A DNA stretch of 64,000 bases, taken from Peromyscus leucopus. Taxonomy: Eukaryota > Chordata > Mammalia > Rodentia > Cricetidae. The stretch covers positions 72,526,518 through 72,590,517 of the forward strand of contig NC_051063.1 of the NCBI RefSeq assembly GCF_004664715.2. The letters run 5' to 3'. Under the pieces are notes generated by a model, which ran no database searches, was not told the DNA's origin, and saw only the letters and a list, made by a program, of their open reading frames with translations. Position 1 is the first letter of the stretch, and each line of letters begins with the position of its first letter. Positions 27,402-38,532 of the stretch are shown piece by piece. Both the position numbers and the translations under genes were made by a program.

Positions 27402-27832
27402 TTAGGTGGGGTTCTCTACAGGAACAGAACTGATATTAAAAGGGACTTATTAGACTGACTTACAATGTCTATCTCACAATGGAAATACCAAGGATCAGGT
27501 AGCTGTTTATCCCGAAACTGGGTGTCTATGCTATCCCAGTCCGGTGCTGGAGTCTGGGAGGACTCCTAGAAAGTTGCTGGTTTTTAGTCTGTGTTGGAAT
27601 CTTATCGCAACAGTGTAGACAAACTTGCCAATGAGTGAGGGAAGCAGGCAAGAGGCAGAGTTTCCTTTCTCCATGTCTTCCTGGGGCTCCCACTGGGAGG
27701 TATGGTCCAGATTTACCGGGGGTCCTCCTGCCTTAAACAATTAGATTAAGAAATTCTCTCACAGGCATGCCCAACAACTTGGGGTTTAGCTGATTCTAGA
27801 TGTAGTCAACAGCCAAGATTAGCCATCACAGA
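27402..27832 (-). repeat. LTR-like repeat of the TGTGATGGTTA family
   Basis: The left end TTAGGTGGGGTTCTCTACAGGAACAGAACTGAT and right end GATTCTAGATGTAGTCAACAGCCAAGATTAGCCATCACA are the reverse complement of the family's two termini, so it is full length. Confidence 0.8.
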
Positions 27833-27892
27833 TGCCCAACTAGTATCACTGAATTACTTCATGTGTGGTGGGGTGGGGGCGGTTCCCAGACA

Positions 27893-28099
27893 TCTGGATG
27901 GAGAAATGGTTCAATGATTAAGAGTCCATGCTGCTCTTCCAGAGGATCCAAGTTTGGATCCCAGCACCTAAATCAAGCAGCTCACCACTGCCCATAGCTC
28001 TAATTCCAGGAGATCTGACACCTGCTTCTGACTTTCACAGGCACCTGCACACATGTGGTATACATTCTCTCTCTCTTTCTCTCTCTCTCACTCACTCAT

Positions 28100-28137
<38 letters not shown>

Positions 28138-28140
28138 TTA
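27893..28140 (+). repeat. B2/B3-type SINE with (TC)n(CA)n tail
   Basis: GGATGGAGAAATGGTTCAATGATTAAGAGTCCATGCTGCTCTTCCAGAGGATCC is a diverged B2 head. The tail is (TC)n at 28067-28090 and (CA)n at 28102-28135, then ATTTAAAAAAAA. Confidence 0.88.
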
Positions 28141-28154
28141 AAAAAAAATCTCTG

Positions 28155-28350
28155 GGGTTGGAGAGATGGCTCCTTGGTTAAGAGCATACGCTGCTGTTTT
28201 GTACAGTACTGGAGTCTGATTCTCAGCCCCCACACCAGGCTGCTCACAGCCACCTGTATCTTCAGTTCCAGAGAGAGCCATCACCTCTGGCATGTGTGGG
28301 CACCACACTCCTATGCAAATACCCCTCCCCCTAATACACATAGTACATTA
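28155..28350 (+). repeat. B2-type SINE
   Basis: GGGGTTGGAGAGATGGCTCCTTGGTTAAGAGCAT is a B2 head; the body and A-rich end (ACATAGTACATTAAAAAAA) follow. It lies 15 bp after the preceding SINE in the same direction. Confidence 0.9.
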
Positions 28351-28354
28351 AAAA

Positions 28355-28500
28355 AATTTTTTTTGAGGCAGGGTTTCTCTGTGTAACAGTCCTGACTATC
28401 ATGGGACTCACTTTGTAGACCAGGCTGGCCTCAAACTCAGGGATTCGCCTGCCTCTGCCTCCTGAGTGCTGGGATTAAAGGTGTGTGCCACCACCCGGTC
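28355..28500 (-). repeat. B1 SINE
   Basis: TTTTGAGGCAGGGTTTCTCTGTGTAACAG, GTAGACCAGGCTGGCCTC and TGCTGGGATTAAAGGTGTGTGCCACCACCCGG show a nearly complete reverse B1. Confidence 0.94.
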
Positions 28501-29029
28501 ATAAACTTTTTTTTTTAAATTCCCACATGTCTGGCCACAGAAATGTTCTGTTTTGAGTGTTGAGAGGCAGCACTCAGCCTACAGAACCACAATTCTGCAT
28601 TTACAGGTAACCAACACTCACAGTTTCTGAACGTTGCCTGTCCTTTCTAGTTGATCAGCACAAAAGAACTTCACAAAATACTTGCTTGAATTTAGAACCA
28701 GTCACAGACAGTCTATTCTCCAAGGGTGCTCTGCTTGGCTCTCTACACCTCCCCATGCCTGGGCACTTGCAGCCTGCTCTGCGACCCAGCTGCCCATCCT
28801 CTGTTTGCCTTTAGGGTCCTCCAGAACAGAAGTGACAGTGGGTGACCCCCTTGCACAAACAAGCACTGGGTGAATAGCTTGCTATCCTGCCTCTGGGCAT
28901 AGATTTGAATCCACCCCCCTGTCTCTCCCTATCCCAGGCTAGCTGTGAACAAGCCTGCAGCCAGGAGGGACCCTTCTGCTTTAGTAAAGGCATCTCCATT
29001 TGTTTTAGGCCTGCTGGGTAAATGCATGG
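28501..29029. other. Intergenic, no recognised element
   Basis: Nothing assignable apart from short unremarkable open frames. Confidence 0.45.
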
Positions 29030-29125
29030 CTTGCATTTGCATAGCACTTTGCCCACCCTTATTTTATTTGTTCCTCCCCACAATTCCTCCTCTCCTGCTG
29101 TGCAAATGAGGAGATGGTTAGATAT
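29030..29125 (-). repeat. MIR-like fragment
   Basis: TTGCATTTGCATAGCACTTTGCCCACCCTTATTTTATTTG...CAAATGAGGAGATGG recalls the mammalian MIR 3' half in reverse. It is short and diverged. Confidence 0.4.
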
Positions 29126-30278
29126 GGCGGTGGCTCATTTACTGCCCTACCGGGAAGGGCTGCACGGGAGGGGCTGCACAGGCTTTTACCCCGCCTCAAT
29201 CCCTAGGATTGTGGAGCAGGCAAGCCAACCGCCTTAGTCCAGCTCTGGCACCTGACTATGTTTGCGAAGGGTTCACAGCTCCGGATAACAGCATATGGCT
29301 TCTTCTATACAGAGCGGTTTCCCTCCGGGTGTCCCAGCTCCCTGTCTTCCTCCTCCTGCAGAGCTGGCTTGGATTTCAGAGACATATCTAGGCAGCTTCT
29401 TCTGAGAGCAGCCCCTGGGCTGCTGGTACAATGGGACTCTTGCAGAAGCTGATCAGGATGCTGTTATTCTTCACAGTTGCAAGGTCTGAAGTGGAGAAAT
29501 GCCTGAGGCCCATCCTCCTGCCACCCCGGTCCCTCCGTAGAGACTGAATGGATGACATGACTTGTGAGTCTTTTTAGAATAGCTGAGACAGGAGAATTCC
29601 TCTGGTTACAAGCCACACCTTTCCCCCACTTTGATATCCGGAATTACAGAAGTGCTCAGTGCCTTGTGAGGGCTCCCTGGGTCTGGGATAGCCAGGCCCT
29701 AACTTAGGTTCCCGATTCATTGTACAAGACAGAAACAGGAGCCAATGGTCACCTGGAATTCTGGCCTGTCGTGTACCTCAGGCCTTGGAGGCGGCAAGTG
29801 AGCTAGGCAGGCGGAATAGGGGCAGACCTTCAACTGAAAACGCCTGACTACTCCCCTTATGGCTTGACAAGTTTTCCAGATGGGATTCGAGGGGCCAGTG
29901 AGCTCAATGAACTGCAGGTGCCTTGTTTGGGGGTTTCCCAAAAGTCACGTCTCAATAAGAACTGGAGTGATGGGGGCTTGTTTGGGGGTAGTGGTCACTG
30001 AATTGGGACTGAGGAAGGAGGAACAGTGATAGGAAAGGAAATAAGGTCACTGACGTGAGTCAGCCACTCTGCTGGGATCTTTAAGAAGAATAGAGGTTGG
30101 CTTGCTGTCATCCAGTGAAGGACAGGAGGTGGTGAGAGCATTGTGTGCTCCCCGCCCCCCACTTCTTGCCTGCTGTCCCTGGGCTGTTCATTCCATGTGC
30201 ACTCTGATACATTGGATGTGGCCTAATGGACTTCTTGGGGGAGGGGGTCCAAGAAGAGCTTGGGGTGAGGCAAATATT
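29126..30278. other. Intergenic, no recognised element
   Basis: GC-richer sequence with no SINE or tandem repeat that I recognise and no supported gene. Confidence 0.45.
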
Positions 30279-30737
30279 GTGCACCCTAATAAACTTATCT
30301 GGGGTCAGAGAACAGAACAGCCACTAGATATAGAGGCCAGAAAGTGGTGGCACACACGCCTTTAATCTTAGCATTCCAGAGGCAGAGATCCATCTGGATC
30401 TCTGTGAGTTCAAAGTCACACTGGAAACAGCCAGGCGTGGTAACAAGAGCCTTTAATCCCAGGAAGTGATGGCAGGAAGCAGAAAGGTATTTAAGGCATG
30501 AGGACGAGGAACTAGGGCTGGTTAAGCTTTTAGGCTTTTGAGCAACAAACAATTCAGCTGAGATTCATTCTGGATGAGGACTCAGAGGCTTCCAGTCTGA
30601 GGAAACAGGATCAGCTGAGGAAGTGGCAAGGTGAGGTAGCTGTGGCTTGTTCTGCTTCTCTGATCCTCCAGCATTCACCCCAATACCTGGCTCCAGGTTC
30701 GTTTTTATTAGTAAGACCTTTCAAGATTTGTGCTACA
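30279..30737 (+). repeat. Composite cricetid repeat with two B1-derived units
   Basis: It begins TGTGCACCCTAATAAACTTATCTGGGG and ends TTTTTATTAGTAAGACCTTTCAAGATTTGTGCTACA. It includes two B1-like segments (GTGGTGGCACACACGCCTTTAATC near 30345 and GCCAGGCGTGGTAACAAGAGCCTTTAATCCC near 30430). I recall this arrangement as a frequent hamster/deer-mouse repeat but cannot give its library name. No target duplication was found. Confidence 0.7.
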
Positions 30738-31017
30738 GCTGTGGAAAATCTGTATGACATCTCCTGGATTCAGAAAGCAGGAATTGAACGGGCCATTGAT
30801 CAGGCAGAACCCTGGTTCACTAATTCATCCATTTAACGAGCTGCTTTGTGAACCCTGCTGCTCACCAAGGATCATGCTGGGGTCCTTAGATACAGCAGGG
30901 GAGGGAACAGGAGATGACGGTCCTTGTGGATTTCTTCTGGATTCTCTTCCACCCTTTGTTCCAGTCCCAGTAGGCATGCCACAGGTGTGGAAAAGAAGTT
31001 ATTTCCAGAATGCCAGA

Positions 31018-31425
31018 GTTTGTGCTGCTTGTCACCACAGAGGCCAATGAGCAGAGACCGGAATTGAATCTTTAAGTTACTCGTTATTCAGGGAGCTAGC
31101 AGTCCGAGAAAGCAACAGGTTAGTACCCCTAACTGCCTTATTCCTCATCAACAACGAGCAGGTTTTATGGTGTGGAAGTGGGTGGGCAAAACCAGTCAGT
31201 TGCTCCGAAGCTTGCCCCACCCCTCGGAGCCTTGTGATGTCTGTGAGTCTTGCCCTCTCCCTTCCTCCTGTGGATGTCTGGGCTCTGACACTTCTTGCAA
31301 CTCTGAGTCTAGTGTGTTTGTGCTGATACAATCTTTGATGTTCCAGGGGCATCTGGGCTGGGGAGGGTGGGTGGGTGGTAGCTCAAAACAAACAAATCAT
31401 CTAACAATGGGGACATATTAAGCTA
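31018..31425 (+). repeat. LTR-like repeat, family shared with 33880-34300 (copy A)
   Basis: TTTGTGCTGCTTGTCACCACAGAGGCCAATGAGCAGAG at the left and TGTGGATGTCTGGGCTCTGACA...CAGGGGCATCTGGGC near the right match the second copy at roughly two thirds identity by eye. No retroviral internal genes or primer-binding site follow it. Confidence 0.65.
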
Positions 31426-32452
31426 CTAATAACACGTATATGTGGATTTTCCCCCTAGAACATGGAGTAGAGATCTATTTAGTACAGAACATGCAAGCAC
31501 CCTTATCCATCCTGTCTCTCACCTATCCTACCCCACTGTCAGCAGTAACTCTAGCATCTATAACATCTGTGTCATGTGAAGGACTGCAGCCCCCCCCCCC
31601 ATGTCCCTGGTTGATGGACAGCACAGCTTTTTACTCATAAGAGAAATCTCCAGCACAAGGCTGTATACATCATAGCACATCGTATGCCACAGCAAGCACT
31701 TAAGACTTGATGTGACAATTTTCTGAAATATGCCTGTTTCTAGAACAAATATCACAGACAGAACACAAGTGGGAACAATATTAGAAAACATTTAAGTAAT
31801 ATCAGGTGGCCACGTGTAAGAACCATTTTTATTTTAAACCTCTTCATTTTAGGACAGGCGGAATGGCTGCTGGTGGTGGCGGTGTTGGCTTTGAGACAGG
31901 GTGCATTACATAGCCCAGGGGACTTTCAAGCTCATCATCCTCCTGCTTCAGTCTTCCAAGTGCCTCAGACTTGAGTTTGTCTCAATTCGAACAACTCCCC
32001 TGCCCCCAGCCCCACTTGTCTCAGAAAAATTTTCTCTGAAGACATTGCTGATTCTCTCTTGATTGTCCCTGGTCACTGGGGTGAGATCTGTCCAGGTTGG
32101 CCTGATCTGATTTCACCGTTGGGGAAGTAAGTGACACATGTGACGGAGTTAGTGCCAATCAGGCTCTTTAAGTTGGATTTTAAGCAGCTAAGAACTATCC
32201 ATATGTCAACAGACAACAGTGGTTTATAAGGAGGAAACGAAACACCATCAACAGGGTCACAAACTCTTTAGGGTGGGATCAAATCGTAGATGACAGAGAC
32301 CTAGAGTAGCCATAGTCAGGACTTCACAGACAGCCTTGCATTTGACCTTTGACCTCCCCATAAGCATATATTTCGGTGAACCTTGACCATGGTGAGTCCA
32401 TTTCCAGAGCAGTTAAAATCCTGACAATTTTGGTAAAACAAAACAAAACAAG
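31426..32452. other. Intergenic with a B1/B4-like fragment
   Basis: A short reverse B1/B4-like body (TTTGAGACAGGGTGCATTACATAGCCCAGG...) lies at about 31888-31975. The rest is unassigned. Confidence 0.45.
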
Positions 32453-32620
32453 CCGGGCGGTGGTGGCGCACGCCTTTAATCCCAGCACTCGGGAGGCAGA
32501 GCCAGGCGGATCTCTGTGAGTTCGAGGCCAGCCTGGACTACCAAGTGAGTTCCAGGAAAAGGCGCAAAGCTACACAGAGAAACCCTGTCTCAAAAAACCA
32601 AAAAAAAAAAAAAAACAAAA
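32453..32620 (+). repeat. B1 SINE, young cricetid-type subfamily
   Basis: GCCGGGCGGTGGTGGCGCACGCCTTTAATCCCAGCACTCGGGAGGCAGAG starts an intact full-length B1. The middle carries GACTACCAAGTGAGTTCC and AAAAGGCGCAAAGCTACACAGAG, then CCCTGTCTC and an A-rich tail. The RNA polymerase III box B-like GAGTTCGAGGCC is preserved. This subtype is the main ground for calling the organism a cricetid. Confidence 0.97.
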
Positions 32621-33879
32621 AACAACCAAGTAGTCATCTTGATCATCTTGATTTTTAAGCCATTCGTTGTAAATGTTACCAAGATTAAGTCACTGTCTTG
32701 AGATAGCCTCTTGGTTTTAAATAGAGACTTAGATTCTAGCTTTGTATCGGTGTTCTGAATTTTGGCTTTAAGAATTTAATAACCTTCAGTTACATCCACC
32801 ACTGTTAATTTTTGCCTTCCACAAACTTTCTGTGTACTTATGCTTCCTGGGTTTGCCCCTTAGTTTTCCTTTCTCCACTTTGGAAAAATCCAGTTCTTAA
32901 TTGTTATGACAAACCCTTGTTTTATTACACAGAAATTTTTCTCTATAAAAAACAATATCTCCTTTCCCCTTAATTTCCTTATAAAATATATGCTCATATT
33001 TATATCATTTTTACATCTATTTCCCTCTCACCTGTTAGCTCCTTTTTACTTTATTTCTTTTCCTAATATCATGAGACAGGGCAGCAGATGAACAAATCTA
33101 CTTATTAAGAGACAGTTGGGCCCAAGTAACATTTACAACCTAATGTGATAAATCAAGATCACCTGTCGACATACCGACAAACTAGAAAGGCTTTTGTCTG
33201 ATGTAAGGCCCAGGCAGACTTTATTGCCACTTGGAATTTTTTTAAAAGGCAATTTTACACATTTTTTCCGTGTCTCACAAAAGTCTGAGAGTTACAGAAC
33301 GTTATAGCATAGCAAAATCTAGCCAAGAAAGCAGAAGTTCTGGTGACCTGGGGTAGAAAGACTTTTAGTATGGGCAAAGGCCCAAAGGAAAGAACAGATC
33401 GAGGACTGGCCATCTTCAGGCGCTTTCTCTGGAATTAACCTTTTGAACACAAAAGGCTTCTGCTCCTCTGAGGAAAGAGAGGGGACAGCAAGCCAGTGCC
33501 TTTTCTTTCCACAGAGGCATAAGTTAGTTAGAGCAATAATTTAGAACATGCCCAAAGATGCTGTTCAAGGAATGGAGGCTAGGACACCCATTCTAAAAGT
33601 TAGAACTCTGAGATCAATCAGACAGAACAAAAGAAAACAGGAAAGTATCTTTAATTCCAAAGCCACAATCCAGGAACCAAGTAGAAAGGAACCAGACAAG
33701 CCTTAGTCCAGCCACCAAATCAGGAGTTATAGCCAATCAAATTGTTAGACGTGAGTGACAGCTACTTGGGGTTTTCCTGGTCCAAATTCCAGCACCCTCC
33801 TGTCCAGGCCAATTTTGAATTCTACAGAATAACTTTATGAGTTACCAGAGTCCCAAAGCTGCACATAACATAGATCCTG
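32621..33879. other. Unassigned, AT-rich intergenic DNA
   Basis: The composition is old-repeat-like but I recognise no family. It lies between the two LTR-like copies. No PBS, gag or pol-like reading frame is visible, so it is not shown to be proviral. Confidence 0.4.
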
Positions 33880-34300
33880 GAGTTGGTGCTGCCCATCACT
33901 ACAGGGACCAATGAGCAGACTTGAGAATGGAGTCTTCAAGTTGTGATTTGTTCAGAGATCCAGCTGTCTGAGGAGGCAGAGAGTTGACACCTTAAAAGCT
34001 ATTTTACATCTCGCCTCCAGACAGAAGATTATACAGGAAGAAGGGATGAGGGGGAACAATGGGGATCAGTCATTCCAGAGCTCAGTCCTGCCCCTCTGAT
34101 CAGGTGGTCAGCCACATCTCTGCAATTTGTGTTTTCTCTGTTCCTCTGATTATCACTTCTTGCACTCATCCCTGGCTGTGTGGATGTCTGGGTTCATGCT
34201 CTTCTGGAAACCCTGAGTCTAATTAGTATCTGTCAGAATAAGCCTTGTCCTCATGCAGGGCATCTAGGCAGGTGGGGTGGTGGTAACCCAGAACAGCAAG
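33880..34300 (+). repeat. LTR-like repeat, family shared with 31018-31425 (copy B)
   Basis: GTTGGTGCTGCCCATCACTACAGGGACCAATGAGCAGAC and TGTGGATGTCTGGGTTCATGCTCTTCTGG...CAGGGCATCTAGGC align with copy A in the same orientation 2.9 kb away. Confidence 0.65.
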
Positions 34301-34640
34301 TCACTAACCAACCCTGTGTATGTGCTAAGCTGTCAATTGCATGCATGTACACATTCCTTTCTGCAATATGGTTATAAATGTAGACTATAGGAGTGGCCCT
34401 ATCATTCCATCTTGCCCCTATCAAACATCGGATTACAAGGCAGAGGAAATCAAGAGAGGGAAGTTCTTGCCAAGTATAGGAATATGATCAGTTGCTTTGG
34501 ATTCAGGAAGGACTCATGGAAGAAGCTCAAGAAAGTGGCTTTCAAGAGAGGTAAGAGGCAGGGGGTAAGCCTCAAGCATTCACAACGGTCTGGAACATGG
34601 TGGGATCAGGAGGTGAGGGTTCATCTCATCAAAGGGGAGT
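34301..34640. other. Intergenic, no recognised element
   Basis: Nothing assignable. Confidence 0.45.
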
Positions 34641-34656
34641 AAGATATCCCAGTGGG

Positions 34657-34811
34657 GGCTGGAGAGATAGCTCAGAGGTTAAGAGCACTGACTGCTCTTC
34701 CAGAGGTCCTGAGTTCAATTCCCAGCACCCACATGGTGGCTCACAACCGTCTATAATGAGATCTGGCACCCTCTTCTGTATACATAATAAATAAATAAAT
34801 CTTTTTAAAAA
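34657..34811 (+). mobile_element. B2 SINE with perfect 16-bp target-site duplication
   Basis: GGCTGGAGAGATAGCTCAGAGGTTAAGAGCACTGACTGCTCTTCCAGAGGTCCTGAGTTCAATTCCC gives intact box A and box B. The tail has AATAAATAAATAAATCTTTTTAAAA. The direct repeat AAGATATCCCAGTGGG flanks it at 34641-34656 and 34812-34827. This is a clear L1-machinery insertion and probably relatively recent. Confidence 0.97.
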
Positions 34812-34827
34812 AAGATATCCCAGTGGG

Positions 34828-36096
34828 AAAGTATAGCACTTTGCTGTAAATGTTGGCTAGGCTGACAGGATCCATTATCCGTGTGTCCTTAAGTACCATT
34901 TAACTGAATTAACTTCTGCAAACATACAGTGTGGCTGGTCAGCGAGGATGCTACTAAGCCAAGAATGGGTGGCCATTCTCCAATTTGTTTGTTTCACATT
35001 TGAAGAAAGAGACTTTAATGTGGCAGGAGTAATGGAATCGGCCCCAAAAAGACTGAGGCAAGGAGGGACTGTTGGAAGGACCAGTGTAGGTGAGAGTTGA
35101 TGATGCAGGCCTGGACAGGGCAGTGAGGCATCGTCTTGTAACTTGCTCACAGGAACTCCATGCTATGGGTTTCTGTGGAGATTCTGTGACTCGGGCTAAA
35201 CATGTTTAACTCCCCCAGTCACTACTTACATGACATTGAAGCTGCATGCAGACTCCTGGCTTTCAACCTGACCCTTCCTTCCTCCCTCTCATTTGACAGG
35301 ACTCAGGCCAAAGTCATGATGCTTCGAAGCCCAGGAATGAAAGAGCTGCCATAGACCTTCCCTACCCATCTCACCCTTATTTGAGGCTGTATTTCTCTGA
35401 GCTTTAACCAGACACACCAGGGTGCTGCTGGCGCATTGCAGAATCATCTTTGGAAAAGGTTCTTCTCAACTCTCAAATGTCTTCAGCAAAATCTACCCCG
35501 CCTCCTCCTCCTCATTCTAAGTTGGAGGGAACAGAAATCACCATCATCATTAGCACCCCAGGGAGCATATGCTTTCATTTCATTAATTGCTTAGACTTCT
35601 TGCAGATGAGCGTGTTATTTTTCTATATGTTGCAAGAGGATTTGAAGGTGTGCCGAGCTTTCTAAATGATGCCTCCTAGTACCAGAAGCACAGTAGGTTT
35701 GTCCTGCGTTGGTGAGCAACCCATAGAACATAATTAGCTGGGCTTTGCAGTCCTCACCTGTTCAGTCCCATACACTGTGCCTTGTTTCCCACACAGAAAT
35801 GCACCTTCTGTGGGAAAGAAAACAGTTGTTGACAGTATCTGTGTCCTGTGAGGAAATTATATGTTCTTGTGGAGATGCATCCATCTCCTGAAAAATTAAC
35901 AGGATCAGATTACACATTTAAGGACTGTCAATCATCGCTCGGCATAAATGCCAGGGGCTGATCTATATTCTTATTCTTGACAAGGCTTCTGTATTTAACA
36001 TTTATTAGGCAATAGATAGTTGTAGGCAGGAGATTCTGAGGTTCCTCCAGGGGCTCCTTCCTTCGTATCACTTGCCTGCTCTCAGCCTCCTACTCT
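34828..36096. other. Intergenic, no recognised element
   Basis: No SINE or tandem repeat recognised. Short open frames are unsupported. Confidence 0.45.
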
Positions 36097-36225
36097 TGAT
36101 GTTAATTTCATCTGTCTACTTGATTGGATTAAGAAACACCCAGGGCATTGATGAAGAGCACTTTTCTGTAGAGGTTTAACCTAGGAGAAAAGACCTGCCT
36201 TGAATGTGGCTGAGGGCCTGGGCTG
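36097..36225 (+). repeat. LTR-like repeat of the TGTGATGGTTA family, 5' fragment
   Basis: TGATGTTAATTTCATCTGTCTACTTGATTGGATTAAGAAACACCCAGGGCATTG matches the family's left end. The copy is cut short and replaced by an A-rich tract. Confidence 0.65.
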
Positions 36226-36274
36226 AAAAAAAAAAGAAAAGAAAAGAAAAGAAGAGAAAAGAAAGAAAGAAAAA
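36226..36274. repeat. (GAAAA)n/(GAAA)n purine tract
   Basis: A10 followed by GAAAA and GAAA units on the + strand. Confidence 0.92.
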
Positions 36275-36347
36275 GTCAGCAACCTCCTTTCTCTGCTCTC
36301 ATGTTTGTACATTGGTCTAAGCTGCCCCCACTTCTAGGCTTCCTTGC

Positions 36348-36807
36348 TGTTGTTATTTCTGCTCTTTTTGGGGAGCCCGCCACCCAGCTCCCAAATAAAT
36401 CACACACGGAGTCTTTTCTTAATTATAAATACCCGGCCCTAGCTTGGCTTATTTCTAGCCAGCTTTCCTTAACTTTAAATTACCCCATCTACCTTTTGCC
36501 TCTGGGCTTTTCCTGTTCTCTTACTTATGCAAATCTTACTCTTACTCCGTGGCTTGCTGTGTAGCTGGGTGGCTGGCCCCTGGTGTCCTCCTTCTCTGGT
36601 TACTTCTTTTCCCCTCCCAGATTTCTCCTTCTATATAGTCTCTCCGCCTGCCAGCCCTGCCTATCCTTTTTCCTGCCTTGCTATTGGCCGTTCAGTTCTT
36701 CATTAGACCATCAGGTGTTTTACACAGGCACAGTAACACAGTTTCACAGAGTTAAACAAATGCAACATAAACAAAAGTCACACACTTTAAAATAATAGTC
36801 TACAACA
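36348..36807 (-). mobile_element. ERV class II-type LTR, cricetid family (copy 2)
   Basis: On the reverse strand this 460-bp element begins TGTTGTAGAC and ends AATAACAACA, so it has TG...CA ends with a 6-bp inverted terminal repeat (TGTTGT/ACAACA). It is flanked by the perfect 6-bp direct repeat CCTTGC at 36342-36347 and 36808-36813. The GATTGGTCTAATGAAGAACTGAACGGCC-type block matches copy 1 at 3378-3907. No internal viral sequence adjoins it: a solo LTR. Confidence 0.88.
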
Positions 36808-36813
36808 CCTTGC

Positions 36814-38140
36814 AATGATGGAAATGAGGGTAATTGGGACTACTTGGCAAATGCCAGCCAATGAAACTGATGCAGGCTGTGGATTTATTGTTATTAAAAA
36901 AGTTCTGATACTGGGGAAAGACACAAACCAGCCCCTCTGTACCTCGTCTGCATGGCTTTGGACTTGATCTGATCGAGGCAACAAGGGAAGGAAGAGAGAA
37001 CAGACACACAGAAACGTGAAGAGAAAGGTTGGGACCAGGCGGGCTGTGCAGGCTCAGATGGAGTACCTCTGCCATGCAACAGGCCTGGACCTCAGCACAT
37101 TTGTTATGTACAGCACAGGTTAACTAGTCTCAGCAGCCGGTCTCTGGAGGGGAGCAGTGTCAGGCTGTAAACATGCTAGGAGAAGGAAGCTGTGATCAAT
37201 GCTTTCTGTGCACATTCACACAGGGACTGGAGGAAGCCTTTGCCATTCCCCTGAGCCTGAGCTGGGGAAGGCTTTGCCAATGCCCATGGGTCTGAGGCAT
37301 TGGGGTCCTTGACATGGCTATGCTCATATCAAGAATGCACACTCGCCCAGGATTTCATCAGCTCTTAATACTTGCACCCTGGACTTTCTCTTCTCTCCAC
37401 ACTTTTGCAGCTAGCAAAACCAACTCACCACACAGTGTCAAGGTCAGCTGAGTTCTCCAGAAAAGCTACCACTCAGGATTTGGGGGTAACATGTACATGA
37501 GCCACTAATTTGCATTCAAACAATGTCCCTGTCTGGGTTCAACTTGTGAGCATGGCTCTGTGACCGCTGATTACACAACTCTGTGAATTTTCCATCCCTT
37601 TGCTTTTCCCCTTCCCACCATTAGAAGCACTCACTGATGGAGAGACAGCCACATCAGGTGCTCTGGGCTGCAAGGGGCATCGTTGTTTAAACTTCTGGAA
37701 TTGCAGCCTGGTGACTGCCTGAACCAGTCTTCAGCACATCAGCACAGAGAAATGGGAGGGATCAGAGCCAGGCCTACTCTTACCTCTTAAATTAGCCTTT
37801 GGTGGAATAAGTCACAGGTGTCTCAAAGTAGTTCAAATAAAGTCTCCTTGTTCACCCTTGTTCACCCCCTCTGTTTACTGATCCTGAATAGGAAGGATGG
37901 TATTCTGCGTATCTTGAGATTTTTTTTTTAATCTCAATAAAAGAGGGAGAAAACACAAGCTCTGATAAGAGACTTCTTGTTGCTTATTTTGATTCTCCTC
38001 TCCTGGCAGGGAGGCCAGTGGGAAGAGTTCCCTGAGCCCAGGATGAAAGGAGGTAAAGACTTTGCCCGAGCTGCAGTACCTGGCACCAGAAGTGAGTCTG
38101 AGAGAGAAGGGCACAGATGGGGATGGCCATTCAGATAGTG
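36814..38140. other. Intergenic, no recognised element
   Basis: Nothing assignable; no gene supported. Confidence 0.45.
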
Positions 38141-38532
38141 CACTGGCTACTTTTCTATCAACTTGACACAGCCAGAACCATCTAAGGGAGGGATCCTCAA
38201 TTGAAAAAAATGCCTCAATAAGGTTGGGCTCTATGCAAGCCTATAGGACATTTTCTTAACTAGTGACTGATGGGGAAAGCCCAGCCCATTGTGGGTGGTG
38301 CCATTCCTGGGCTGATGGTCCTAAATTTTGTAAGAAAGCAGGCTGGGCAAGTCTTGAGTGAGCAAGCCAGTAAGCAGCACCCCTCTCTGCACCAGGTACT
38401 GTCTCCAGATTCCTGTCCTGACTTCCTTCAATGATGGACTTCAATATGGAAGGGTAAGCCAAATAAACCCTTCCATCCCCAACTTGCTTTTTAGTCATGA
38501 TGTTTCACTGCATCAATAGAAACCCTAAGACA
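38141..38532 (+). repeat. LTR-like repeat of the TGTGATGGTTA family
   Basis: TGGCTACTTTTCTATCAACTTGACACAGCC, CCCAGCCCATTGTGGGTGGTGCCATTCCTGGGC, GTAAGCCAAATAAACCCTTCC and the end ATCAATAGAAACCCTAAGACA are the family's ordered landmarks. The AATAAA of its 3' part is present. Confidence 0.82.

Noticed and set aside
31018..34300. Intact or defective provirus with gag/pol between two LTRs
   Set aside because: No long frames, protease/RT motifs or primer-binding site are seen between the copies, and the two copies are too different to call a pair.
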